Assembly (NCBI RefSeq): GCF_010015445.1
Contig: NC_053122.1
Coordinates: 36,469,513 to 36,533,512 of the forward strand
Length of the DNA: 64,000 nucleotides
From: Perca fluviatilis
Lineage: Eukaryota > Chordata > Actinopteri > Perciformes > Percidae
Direction: 5' to 3'
Within the stretch, counting starts at the first letter, position 1. Every line of letters starts with the position of its first letter. The notes below the pieces were generated by a model that made no database searches, was not told the DNA's origin, and saw nothing but the letters and a program-made list of their open reading frames with translations. Below are positions 50,165-60,218 of the stretch, piece after piece. A program made the translations under genes and the position numbers.

Positions 50165-50760
50165 ATCATTAACATCCATTACACACACATACAACACATA
50201 CACTACACAAACACACAACATACAACAACAGACAACAACAAATGACACACCATCATTACAACAGTCACAACCATACATTCCCCACAAAAGACACAGTTAC
50301 CAACTAACAACAACAACACAAAACAACAACAACACAACAACATTCAACATAGATACACAACACACTTGACACAAGATACAAGCTAACACCCACCACCCAC
50401 ACATCACCACATAAAAAAAACATATAACCACAAAAAAAAAACATACACAACCCAAAAACACCTACATTACTCACACTCAATACAATCACACATACCCCCC
50501 CACACAAAACACAAACAACCATTACACACACAAAAACAAACATAACATAAAAAAAAAAACAACAAACACAATACACACTTAAGACATCAACAAGACATCA
50601 CACCCAACATCATTAAGACCATCCAGCCTGACACAGACCATCCCAGCTGACACTACAGACATCCCAGCCAGACATCATTACATCATCATTAAGCGACACA
50701 TCACAGCCAGACATCACAAGACATCACAGCCAGACATCACAGATTATCACAGCGACATCA
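49050..50760. repeat. acattacag/ttggac tandem repeat decaying into low-complexity sequence
   Basis: From 49050 to about 49470 it is a regular array of acattacag blocks alternating with ttggac or ttagac, mostly 9 + 6 or 9 + 9 + 6 bp. It then loses bases progressively; 49620-50580 is almost free of G and full of acaacac words. It ends with a second, clearer array (gacatcacagccagacatca) at 50600-50760. Confidence 0.8.
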
Positions 50761-51387
50761 ATAGCTCACAACAATGCAACCGAACCCAAAATAATTTTGA
50801 TTTGCCTTTAAAATAAGCTACATACAGGAATGAATGCAACTGACAACTTGGTCAATATAATATGAATATCATAATATTTGACAGCCTGTTCAGAGAATGA
50901 CCGACACATTATATATCATAAGACCAGAAACTAAAATTTAAGACCACAGCTATTTATCCTCTAAAATATCGCACAAAGACCCTGAAGGGTGTTTGAAGGC
51001 CCACTTTATGACTATCAAAGACTCTGAGCTCAAACAAAGGTTCTTGTTATTTACTAAAAAGAGGATTTAAAGAAAACTATGAAGTTGTTAAACAATAAAA
51101 ATAAAATAAAAATAGGGGCTTGTCCCTCCAAAGCGAACTGCTATTTTATTTTGAATTGATATATCAAATGTGATATTGTTAGAGCTTTGTAATTCTATTG
51201 TTGGTATACAATGTTCTGTTAATTTTGTTTTGTTTGTTAGATTATTTTAATTGTCTTTTCTGTCACCACCAGAATCTATCAATGTTGGAAGATCTCTCTT
51301 GGGTAGACTGGTTTCTACCTTTAACAGAGCAAGGGCCTCTAAAGCTTTGCAGTTGTCAGCTAAGGTCAGAGCTCTGCTCTCCACGCA

Positions 51388-51389
51388 TG

Positions 51390-51420
<31 letters not shown>

Positions 51421-51427
51421 ACACACA

Positions 51428-51472
<45 letters not shown>
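51388..51472. repeat. (CA)n microsatellite, unit R
   Basis: About 40 CA units with single TC and CC interruptions. Confidence 0.97.
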
Positions 51473-51474
<2 letters not shown>

Positions 51475-51964
51475 CATTTATATGTTTTATGAGGACCAAC
51501 TTTATAACCCACATCACTTGTGGGGGCCACCCTTTCTAAAAGGTGCTAGGCATTATGAAAAATCGGGTATACTCACCATGGCTTTGTTGGCTATACCTTC
51601 AAACATGTCTGAATTGATAGTAATGACTTCCCCATCCCTATATGGGGACTTGTAAAACTGAGTTAACATGGTTGGTTGGTTGGACCTCCATTTGCATGGT
51701 ATTTACATAATTCACACAAATTCCATCGTGATTAGTGGGGACTTTGCAACAAATAAATTAAATAAAGGTTTAATTTACAGATTTAATCCATGTAGAATGA
51801 AAATATGCATAAACAGTACTTTAATAACAAAATATGTAAATTCATCTTAGCTTAGTCGTTTATAGATAGCGTATATGTGGAGCATGAAGCTTGAAAAGGT
51901 GAGTGATTAAAACCATCACTTTTGCATATCACACAAACCTAACATAGCAAAACATATGATTATA

Positions 51965-53100
51965 CAGCTGAAACCAGATATTTACATACACTTCAGAAAA
52001 CTTATCAGTAAACTTTTATTTCTTTACTGTCATACATGAAATCAGAGTAAACTTTTTCTGTTTTAGATCTCCATTTGAGTTAATTGGTGGCACGCCTGTG
52101 GATGCATATAAAGGCACACCTCTTTCTTTGACATCATGGGAAAATCAAGAGAAATCAACCAAGACATCAGGAAAATAATTGTGGAGCTCTACAAGTGTGG
52201 CTCATCCTTAGGTACAATTTCCAGATGCCTGAAGGTCCCACGTTCATCTGTTCAGACAATAATACACAAGTATAAAAAACATGGGAATGTACAACCATCA
52301 TACCGCTCAGGAAGGAGACGGATTCTGAATCCCAGAGAGGAACGTTTTTTGGTGTGAATCAATCCCAGGACAACAGCAAAAAACCTTGCGAAGATGCTAG
52401 CTGAAACTGGTAAGACAGTGTCCACAGTAAAACAAGTCCTGTACCACCATGGGCTAAAAGGTTCCTCTGGGAGAAGAAAGCCATTACTTCAAAACCACCA
52501 TAAAAAAGCCATACATGTGGACAAAAATCTCAATTTCTGGAGACATGTCCTGTGGTCTGACGAAACAAAGATTGAACTGTTCGGCCATAATGATAAACGG
52601 TATATTTGGAAGAAAAAGGGCAAAGCTTTGAAGCCTCAGAACACCATCCCAACTGTGAAGTATGGGGGTGCTTTGCTGCAGAAGGGACTGGTGCACTTCA
52701 CAAAATAGATGGCCTCATGAGAAAAGAAAATGTTGTGGATATAATGAAGCAACATCTGAAGATATCGGCCAGGAAGTTAAAGCTTGGGCGCAAATGGGTC
52801 TTCCAAGTGGACACTGACCCCAAGCATACCTCCAAATTAGTTACAAAGTGGCTTAAAGACAACAAAGTCAAGGTATTGGAGTGGCCATCACAAAGCCCTG
52901 ATCTCAATCCCATAGAACATTTGTGGGCGGCACTGAAAAGGCGAGTGCGAGCAAGAAGGCCTACAAACCTGACCCAGTTACACCAGTTCTGTCAAGAGGA
53001 GTGGGCCAAAATTCCATCAAACTATTGTAGATAGCTTGTGGAAGGACACCCAAAACGTTTGGCCCAAGTGAAACAGGCAATCCTACCAAATACTAAGAAA
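51965..53100 (+). mobile_element. Tc1-type element, unit R copy, 3' truncated
   Basis: Left end cagctgaaaccagatattta after TA. The transposase relic starts at ATG 52136 (MGKSREINQDIRKIIVELY), followed by the helix-turn-helix CLKVPRSSVQTII and, in other frames, LWSDETKIELFG, FQVDTDPKH and PDLNPIEHLWAALK. All three DDE residues are present but at least three frameshifts divide the gene. The right terminal repeat is missing; gene-B-side sequence follows at about 53100. Confidence 0.88.
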
Positions 53101-53342
53101 GTGTTCCGGCGTTGGAGGTGTCGATGATGATGATGAAAAGGGATTTAGGAGAGCCGGTTGCCGTCAGTGGTGCAAATAAATACGGGGTGTTAGGCGGCGT
53201 TCCGGGGGACGGATGACACCACTCCAGATCCTCTGGGAAGAAAAAAAATCACACATTACAATCACAGTCGCAAAAAAAAAAAAAAAGCATTTTAACTATT
53301 TTGGCAAATAATTAGCACATAAAAATTAGACCCACCGTTTTG

Positions 53343-54233
53343 CTAGTCTTTGTGTCTCACGATTTTAGGTCTATAGAGGGTCCGGCGGGGAGGCAGAGAC
53401 TGTTGGTCAGCATCCCCAAATATCAATCTTTTTCTCATGTTTTCATAAGAACTCCTTATTTTGTCTCTTCTGATGACATAGTCAATGGTATCAAACTGTT
53501 TCTTCAAAATCTCCCAGTCACACCATTGTATAAAGAAGACATTTTTAAACCATTTGTTGTATTCCTCGTTAGAAACAGGGTATGGTTTTAACTTCCATTC
53601 TTCAGGACCACGGGCTGCAACTAACTTCTCCCTTTCGCTGCATACGCTAAGGAAAATAAAATCCTCTGTAGGTCTAGTGAAACGGTCTGCTTCCACACGC
53701 ATAGATACTGGCGCCAATTGCTACTGTCCCATTGACACACATACATTAGCTCAGGTAAGCCAGGATTGTCAAGGTCTGGGCAGACAACCTCACGAAAAAG
53801 GCTCCAGTCTTTCACAGAGATTGTACAGGCTGTTTTGGCTTTGCTAGATAGTTCGACAGCAACACTAGTGTAAACAGCTAATGTCACGTATCCTGCACTG
53901 TATCGAATTGAATATCTGTGTCCATTGACACCGACATATTCTAGATCAGATGTACACGATTCAGTCATGCTTGTAGGAAAGATCTCTGGACGGAATCGCT
54001 TCTTTCTGGGAGCCTGGCTCAAACCGCCTGTTGTTCCAGTATTAGCATCGCCGTCGTCTGATGCCTCTTTTCGAGGGGCCTGTCGCAAGCCAAATAGTGT
54101 TCCAGTCTCTCCACCTCCCCACACACTTTCGGGGCTTAGTGTACAGAGCAAATGTAGTGGGTCCTACTCTAGCTGTCTCACCTTCTTCAACATCAGATGA
54201 TCCTGATTGTTGTCCAAATGTGTGGATAGACAT
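53343..54233 (-). pseudogene. gene B, unit R: unrecognised protein of about 300 residues
   Basis: Starts at ATG 54233 (MSIHTFGQQSGSSDVEEGET) and ends at a TAG at 53343 after RPKIVRHKD. The coding signal lies in three overlapping frames (54233-54042, 54151-53621, 53717-53343), so at least two indels are present. Visible features: an acidic/serine-rich start, a basic patch (APRKKRFRPEIF), a Tyr-rich middle (NGHRYSIRYSAGYVTL) and a Trp/Lys-rich end (WKLKPYPVSNEEYNKWF, then RRDKIRSSYENMRKRL). No signal peptide or membrane segment. I do not recognise the family. It lies 500 bp downstream of gene A on the same strand in all units, so the two are probably expressed together. Confidence 0.6.
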
Positions 54234-54730
54234 GGCTGAAAAACGATTCCTCTTGTTTTCACCAAAAGAATTAAAAAAGAAAATCCGCAGCTGGTTTTGT
54301 TGAAGGGTGAGAAAAAACGAGCTAGTTAAAAAGTGAGCAGCCATCATGAAACCAAGACTTTTAAATCCTACAAGCCACGCCCTGCATGCCGATTTAACAC
54401 CCACAACAATAGCCCTCACATTTACAAGCTAACCATTGGTCTATCAGGCGTTTTTAACACCTTTACAAATGTAAATACATCATCACGTCAGGAGAGGTAA
54501 CCCCACCCTACGCAGTATGGCCGCGACGTCATCACGACTGCGAGATGCGCTCCCAGATTCGGCCGCTAGAGGCACAGCTGCGTGATACGCACACATCTTT
54601 GATTTCTCACTGGTTCGCTTATTTGAATTGAAAACGCTATTTCTGGTATAGAGTGTTGGAGCATGGGAAAAAGGGGTGTGTTGGGAAAAGGGGAGTGAAC
54701 ACCAGGCCAGAACGAAGCAGGCCACGAGGT

Positions 54731-55593
54731 TCAGACACCGAGCCTAGCTATGTGCATCTCCAACCTTTGGGCTAAGTCATTTCTCCCAACCTTACACAGC
54801 GATGCATGTACGGTTTCCACGTATATGAACGGGTCATGATTTACATGCTCTGTGGATGCTTTTACAAGGTCACTGACACTCGTGACACATTCAGACTTGC
54901 TGCTTGGGAGATGCAGGGTCCATATGAATCGTGTCATGGTGTCAGCGTCGAGGTCCCCGAGTGTATGGCACACATTCTCCCTGACATCAGCTGCATTTCC
55001 TTGGATAGCTTTGCGATATTCAGCAAAGGTAAAGGGTCGTGGCTGATTTGACGTTTGGCCACCGTCACGGGTGCCGCTAGGGATCCTTTCCACCAGGTCA
55101 TTACGGTGTATGCGCTTCAGCAGGATGATCAAGACCGCGCGGCTTTATCGTTGTAGCGCCGGGCGATTGCATCTGCTATCTGGGTTCTATGAGTCAGACG
55201 ATCCATAACGGCTCGAGCAATGGGGCTTCAACCAAACACTTGTATGTCGCGCAGGAAATACTTGAGTCCCACAAAATCCTCAGTGCAGAGATCGTCCAAG
55301 ATGGCGAGTATCTCTCCGGACACCTCGGGTGCTGCGGACGAGCCACAGAAGACGTTGTGGTTGTCGTTGTCCTCCCAGGTTTCCATAAACGTCTTACAAA
55401 CACCGTTGCCCTTCTTCCTTGCATGGTCGATCAAGGCCCTAGCCCTGTCCCGAGTGCCTCTCATAGCCTGGATGTACTCCAACTCTTCACCTGATATCAT
55501 CTCGTGGTGCAACAGAACATCGGCCACGTAGTTCACTCTGGCCATGTTACTGGCCTCTATGTAGCTGAGTCTTTTTCGGGTAAGACTTTCCAT
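54731..55593 (-). pseudogene. gene A, unit R: CARD, DED-like and pyrin-like domains in one gene
   Basis: From ATG 55593 a 121-codon frame runs to a TGA at 55228. Residues 10-65 form a CARD: VADVLLHHEMISGEELEYI, then TRDRARALIDHARKKGNG. Next is ILAILDDLCTEDFVGLKYFL, helices 1-2 of a DED-like fold; its remaining helices follow the TGA and end in LLKRIHRNDLVERI (RxDL motif). The third domain (54980-54740) reads VCHTLGDLDADTMTRFIWTL and CKVGRNDLAQRLE, as in pyrin domains. One base is missing near 55137 relative to unit L. CARD, DED and PYD mediate like-with-like assembly of inflammasome and death-receptor complexes; a CARD-DED-PYD order is not one I know. Host-derived or virus-like origin is open. 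Confidence 0.65.
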
Positions 55594-55684
55594 GGTAAGA
55601 TACTCTGTGTGAGGCCACATTCAAGATTGTTAGACGGTGGATGCTTGTTTGGACATGTGTGTCTTTCATAAAGTAAAACGGGAA

Positions 55685-55724
<40 letters not shown>

Positions 55725-57453
55725 TCCTTACACACGTTCTGCTCACTGCTCCAAATAGTGTAAAGATACGTGATTTAATTCTTACTCAGTCCGTCATTTC
55801 AAACGCATCTGTGGCATGTTCTGTCGCTGTCTGCTTCAGTCTTTATACTATTGTAAGGTGGGTGTGGTTAGGAAAATTCTGGAAAAGAGGTGTGGTATGG
55901 AAGCGTTCTGGGCGTGGTAAAAAAAAAAAAATTGACATCTTTCACCACATTAAACACAACATTTTTTAAAGTCAAATATGCTAGTTACATTAAAATGATA
56001 CAAAATAAGTTTTGTATTCACAAATTCATGTTGAACATACCATATCTTGCCTGTAAGACTTACATTTTGGCAACAATGTGTTAATTCTGAATTACAACGC
56101 AACTTCAAGTTAGAACTACTTACTTTTAACGCTGGCGTTTTACAAAGAAACATATTTGGGGGGCAAGGGTTGCAAGTTGAATCTTTTCTTACAACTACTG
56201 CGGCATATCGAGGAGAATTAAATATAATTTTAAAAGCTGTTGTATTAATACAAAAAATGTTACAAGCATACTTTTTGTTTTTTAACACTGATCACATAAG
56301 TTTTAAAAATGTTTAATGTTTGCATCTTTCACCACATTAAACACAAACAATCTTTTAAGTCAATGTGGTTACATTTAAATGATACAAAATAAGTTTTGTA
56401 TTCACAAATTAAAATTCATATGCATGTGTGTGCGAACATTAGTGGCTCACATGCAACATGACAACATGTACTGACAACATGAACTGTGTCTGTTTGTGTG
56501 TGTGTGTTTCATGTGTATAATGGCACACAAGCACAGGAAAGTTGTAGGAGTGTGTGTATGGATGAATATTATACTTTTTTTTTTTTTTTTTTTACTTCTC
56601 ACTGGTTCGCTTATTTGAATTGTAAACGCAATTTCCGGTAGAGGGTTGCTGTGGGCATAGCAAAAAAGAGGCGAGGGAAAAAGGGGTGTGTTGGGAAAAG
56701 GGGAGTGAACACCGATCCCCGGGACAGAACGAAGCAGGCACAGCCTGATGAGTACGGAGCAGCGGAGGATGCAGGAGGGCCAGACATATGGACTAGAGCT
56801 AAGCATGCACAGACAACATGAACTGTGGCTGTTTGTGTCTGTGTGTGTGTGTGTGTGTGGGTGTGTGTGTGTGTGTGTGTGGGTAGAAATGCATTGACCT
56901 TTGGGCTTAGGCCCATTCACGCTTATTAACGCTACTTCCTTGGCCTGTTGTAAGAGGAGCCTTACACATTCCTATTTTACAGACCCTGCCTTACACACGT
57001 TCTGCTCTCACAGTTGCATGAGAGTTGTATTGGCTCATTTCAAACGCATCAGTGTTACTCAAACTTACATTCATGCTGTGTGTAGAATGAAAAACCTATC
57101 TTTCTCTGTTTCAAACGGGGAAGAAACCCTTTTTATGCTCAAAATTTAACGCTACACCCCTCTTCTCTCACTGGCTCATTTCAAACACATCCGGATATTT
57201 CATCTCTAACGCTCATTGGATCATTTAAATGAAGCATCTTCTACTTCCTGTGACTCAATCATTGCATCACTTAACACACGTCATTTCCGGGACACGCCTT
57301 CCTTCTAGAAGCTTCCGGAACAGTCCAGTCACACACACCTGGACGGCATCAATCACATTTCTGACAGGTCGTGACCTCTTGACCCCACAGGTCAAAAGGT
57401 CATCCATCAAAAACCCACATTCTTAAGTGACAGTAACCCCTGGTTATATTCTC
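55594..57453 (-). promoter_or_regulatory. upstream region of gene A, unit R
   Basis: Mirror of 36095-37957 with the same repeated words, a TC repeat at 55689-55721, a poly-T tract at 56576-56593 and a GT repeat at 56841-56880. A tataaag box lies at about 55842-55848 on the minus strand. No gene seen. Confidence 0.4.
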
Positions 57454-57859
57454 TATGGTGAAAGGTTATATGACGCCACTGACGGGCGACTAAATGAAAC
57501 GTGACGTGTGTGAAAATAAAATAACAGATTTCTCTGGGTTTGCCATTAGATGGAAACATTTGGGATAGTGTAATTACACAACTCAAAAAAATATATAACA
57601 TAGGTTTGGTCGTTTTTAGACATTTTAATGCAGAAAAGTTACATATTGTACCTTTAAATGTTGGTTTTCGTAATATAAGTGTTGTCTTTTCCTAGTTTTA
57701 AAGGCTACATACCAGTAAAGTGATGCAATTTCTTTTACTTACCAGACTGTTCCAGCTGTTCTATTATTTTACCCACTTAGTCGATATATCCACATTACTG
57801 ATGATTATTTATCAAAGATTTCATTGTGTAAATATTTTGTGGAAGAACCAACTGTCAAC

Positions 57860-58144
57860 TAGGCATGGGCCAGTTACCGGTTTCAAGGTAGACCAAGGTT
57901 TGAAAAAGTAACGGTTTCAAAACCGTCGTCAAGGACAGAAAGTGCAGTTTAGAAATCCCTCTCTCTGCCAGTGTGCAGTGTGTTTCAAAATAAAATACAT
58001 TGTGTTCAGTGGAAAAAAAGTTGTTGTTTTCTGCCCAGACATTTAAAAAATAATACATTTATAGCTGTAATTGCAATACCGTGAAACCGTGATATTTTAC
58101 TGAAGGTTATCATAACGTCAGAATCTCATACCAGCCTATGCCTA
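57860..58144. mobile_element. hAT-type MITE
   Basis: Left end taggcatgggccagttaccg, right end gccta preceded by cagcctat; the two are an inverted pair. The 8-bp target duplication is ctgtcaac (57852-57859) and ctgtcaaa (58145-58152). Inside are ccgtgaaaccgtgat and accggttt words typical of this repeat. Confidence 0.75.
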
Positions 58145-58468
58145 CTGTCAAACCTACAATATTGCAGCAATAGAGGTATTTGGTCAAATCTATTGTGATA
58201 TTTTTTTTTCTTCATATCGCCCAGCTCTGAGTACAGTAAAGTGAGCACTATTGTGCTGGGGACAAGAGATTTAGATAAATACAGATACACCACACAGTAT
58301 AGTCACATCCCAAGGCTGGTGTTAGACCTTACAGAAGAGGTTGGTTCAGTTTCCATTGTCACTGTCCAGCTGTCATGCACTCTATGTTGAGGTTTTTATG
58401 GTATTATTGGTTTGCTGTGTATTTTTCTCACATTGTACATGATCTACAACTGTTCTTTGAACACTGAC
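58145..58468. other. region downstream of the SLC6 TM12 exon
   Basis: The last SLC6 coding exon (C-terminal tail) should follow the donor at 58467-58468 on the minus strand. I could not identify it here; the tail is poorly conserved. Only short candidate frames ending in stops are present. Confidence 0.4.
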
Positions 58469-58639
58469 CTGTCTGAAGGTTCCTGCTGTCAAACACATCT
58501 GTCCAGCTGCCCACAGTGGCACCATGAGAACAGAGGAGAGGGTCATGACCCATCCTAGTGCGTATGCCCAGTCAGGGTAAACGTACCAGTCATTGATCCT
58601 TATGTTTTGGTAATCAACCAGGTACAGGATAAAGGAACT
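58469..58639 (-). CDS. SLC6 transporter exon, TM11 end and TM12
   Basis: A 171-bp minus-strand exon between AG (58640-58641) and GT (58467-58468, gtcagt). It reads SSFILYLVDYQ, then YVYPDWAYALGWVMTLSSVL and MVPLWAAGQM, ending TFRQ. The WAYALGW..LSSV motif opens TM12 in SLC6 transporters. Phase 0 at both ends matches its neighbours. No disabling change. Confidence 0.95.
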
Positions 58640-59218
58640 CTGGGAAGGTGCAGAGAGTTATGTAACTTTTTCTTTTTTTGCATTGTTGCTGAAAGAAAAC
58701 AGGAAAACTGGAGAAAAGCAAGACTTGTCTACTTTTGCTGGACTATGAACACACTAGACTGTTGGTAATGAACACTTTGCATTACAAAACAATGTCCAGA
58801 GCATAGACAGTATGTTAACAGTCTATGGTCCAGAGACATATAAATACAACAATGTGTCATTCACTGAATAACAAAGTGAGGACACTCAACACACAAAACA
58901 CAGTAAAGGTGCTGTCTGAAGGAAAGTTAATGGAGATACTTTAGAAGAGGCAAATTCTGAAACTGCATAATTGTGGACTCAACATAAATTATAAATAACT
59001 AACTGAATGCAATTCAGTGTATGACTATAGCGCATAAAATTAGCTTAGAGTGCTATCGGAGGTTAGTTGTAAAACTTAACATTAATCAAATTCAGCTGTA
59101 CTGTGTAGACACTGGAAGGCATATTCAAGATGATTTAGTGAGGAAACTGCTAAATTTCAGGAAAATATGTGAAATCATTGGCGACTAGTGAGGTGCAAAC
59201 AAAGTATTTCTGACTTGC

Positions 59219-59319
59219 CAGTGACAGCAGAGGGACGATGTAATTCCAGCATAGTTTGAAGAAAACTGATGGTCTCTGTCCTGTCATGTCCTTAATGATG
59301 TTAAATATGCGGTCAGCAC
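59219..59319 (-). CDS. SLC6 transporter exon, TM11 start, with GC donor
   Basis: A 101-bp exon, the family size, reading GADRIFNIIKDMTGQRPSVF, then FKLCWNYIVPLLSL. GADRIF and the LCW motif mark the TM10-TM11 loop and the start of TM11. The donor is gcaagt (GC at 59217-59218) instead of GT. GC-AG introns are a known minority class and the surrounding match to the consensus is good. Confidence 0.94.
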
Positions 59320-59879
59320 CTGATGGAATTTAAGATTTTTATTTTATTTTAATTTTCACATTATGTTCAAGCATTTGAATTGTACTGCAAAATACTGTCA
59401 TTGAGACAAGTTGATCATTTTGTTTTGCATTTCCCAGGAAACAAGAACAATCTAACAAGAATAAAAAGGTCTGTTCTGGACATTGCTGACTCCATTTGGA
59501 GTATTCTTTTTAACAAACTACATGTTCATCTGAATAACACATTTTCTTTAAACAAAATTGGTCCACCCATAACTCTGCAGCAGCCCTACTGAAGGTAGTA
59601 AACACTTGATATTTATTATGGAGTTCCTCAAGGAAGCATTCTGGGCCCTATTTTATTTTCTTTATACATGCTCCCTTTAGCCAACAATGTCACTTATCAC
59701 AATTGTATATCACTGCTTTTCCCAGTTCTTTGTGTGCTTGTATTTCTCATCTTAGAAACTTTAATATCTGGATGACAGGATAGAAAGCCGTCATAAAAAT
59801 AAAAGCACATGAACAGACAAACCTCATAATCAAAATGGCATAATTAATTAAGATAATTAGTAAGTGATTTTTTACTTAC
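59320..59879. other. SLC6 intron with a LINE fragment
   Basis: Intron of 560 bp. Apart from the reverse transcriptase fragment listed separately nothing is seen. Confidence 0.6.
59612..59735 (+). mobile_element. LINE reverse transcriptase fragment
   Basis: The plus strand reads [20 protein letters not shown]. GVPQGSxLGPxLFxxY is conserved block 4 of non-LTR reverse transcriptases of the jockey/L2/Rex type. It is antisense to the SLC6 gene and lacks the catalytic FADD block downstream. Confidence 0.8.
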
Positions 59880-59982
59880 CATAAATCCATCCCAAAGCCA
59901 GGCATTGACATACAGCCATAAAATAGTGACAGGCTCTGGTACAACCGTAATAATCAATTAGCTGGAATATGTAAATTCCCCC
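59880..59982 (-). CDS. SLC6 transporter exon, TM10
   Basis: A 103-bp exon between AG (59983-59984) and GT (59878-59879, gtaagt). It encodes GGIYIFQLIDYYGCTRACHY, then FMAVCQCLALGWIY. GGIYxFQLxDYY is the TM10 signature. Four cysteines in 30 residues are more than usual for this segment. Ends in phase 1 and joins the next exon to give YGADR. Confidence 0.96.
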
Positions 59983-60080
59983 CTAGAGGAAAGAGACAGT
60001 TTACATTTTTCAAAACATCACTATGATTTTATGTGTAAATATGCTTCATAAATGTGCTTTTACGTCAACATTTTGTTTAC

Positions 60081-60218
60081 CTCAGTCACCAGGGTCAGGT
60101 GCATGAGGAAGAAGGACGAACAGATGACAAGGACAAAGATCTCGTGCTTCAGTGATGCACGTAACAGCTTCGGAAACAAGTCGCTTACAGAGGTGATAAC
60201 ACACTCTACTGTCACAAA
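60081..60218 (-). CDS. SLC6 transporter exon, TM9
   Basis: A 138-bp exon between AG (60219-60220) and GT (60079-60080). It encodes FVTVECVITSVSDLFPKLL, then EIFVLVICSSFFLMHLTLV and TE. FVTVE..IT...D.FP is the conserved TM8-TM9 stretch. Most relatives have glycine where ECVIT has cysteine. Open, phase 0. Confidence 0.96.

Larger units (their letters stand above)
50770..57453 (-). repeat. unit R, the best-preserved copy
   Basis: Transcription order on the minus strand: terminal repeat (57453), non-coding region to 55594, gene A (55593-54731), gene B (54233-53343), Tc1 fragment (53100-51965), CA repeat, then an A/T-rich end. It mirrors unit L and parallels unit M. Frames here are longer than in the other units. 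Confidence 0.8.
36087..57461. mobile_element. 21.4 kb element with triple-copy gene units (unit arms inverted)
   Basis: The element proper is 36095-57453. Its ends read gagaatataaccaggggtta, then ctgtcac, and the exact complement. Flanks are gATGGTGA (36087-36094) and tATGGTGA (57454-57461), a 7-8 bp target duplication. It lies inside the outer TTAA element, which gives independent evidence of insertion. It contains unit L (36095 to about 41990, forward), unit M (about 42165-47762, reverse) and unit R (about 50770-57453, reverse). Each unit carries death-fold gene A, gene B, a degraded Tc1 and a CA repeat. No transposase or integrase of its own is recognised. Whether the three-unit layout is real depends on the assembly. 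Confidence 0.7.
32667..57653. mobile_element. outer TTAA-flanked element, split by two later insertions
   Basis: The left end acgtacaatatgtaacttt follows TTAA (32663-32666). The right end, read in reverse, is aggtacaatatgtaacttt next to TTAA (57654-57657). Removing the 2.1 kb element at 33.7 kb and the 21.4 kb element leaves about 1.5 kb, a normal size for a non-autonomous TTAA element. No gene of its own is seen. Confidence 0.7.

Noticed and set aside
54806..55051. Plus-strand frames opposite gene A (81 and 64 codons)
   Set aside because: They are antisense shadows of the pyrin-like coding region.
58200..58400. Last SLC6 coding exon
   Set aside because: Candidate acceptors lead to stops within a few codons and no conserved tail is seen; left unassigned.
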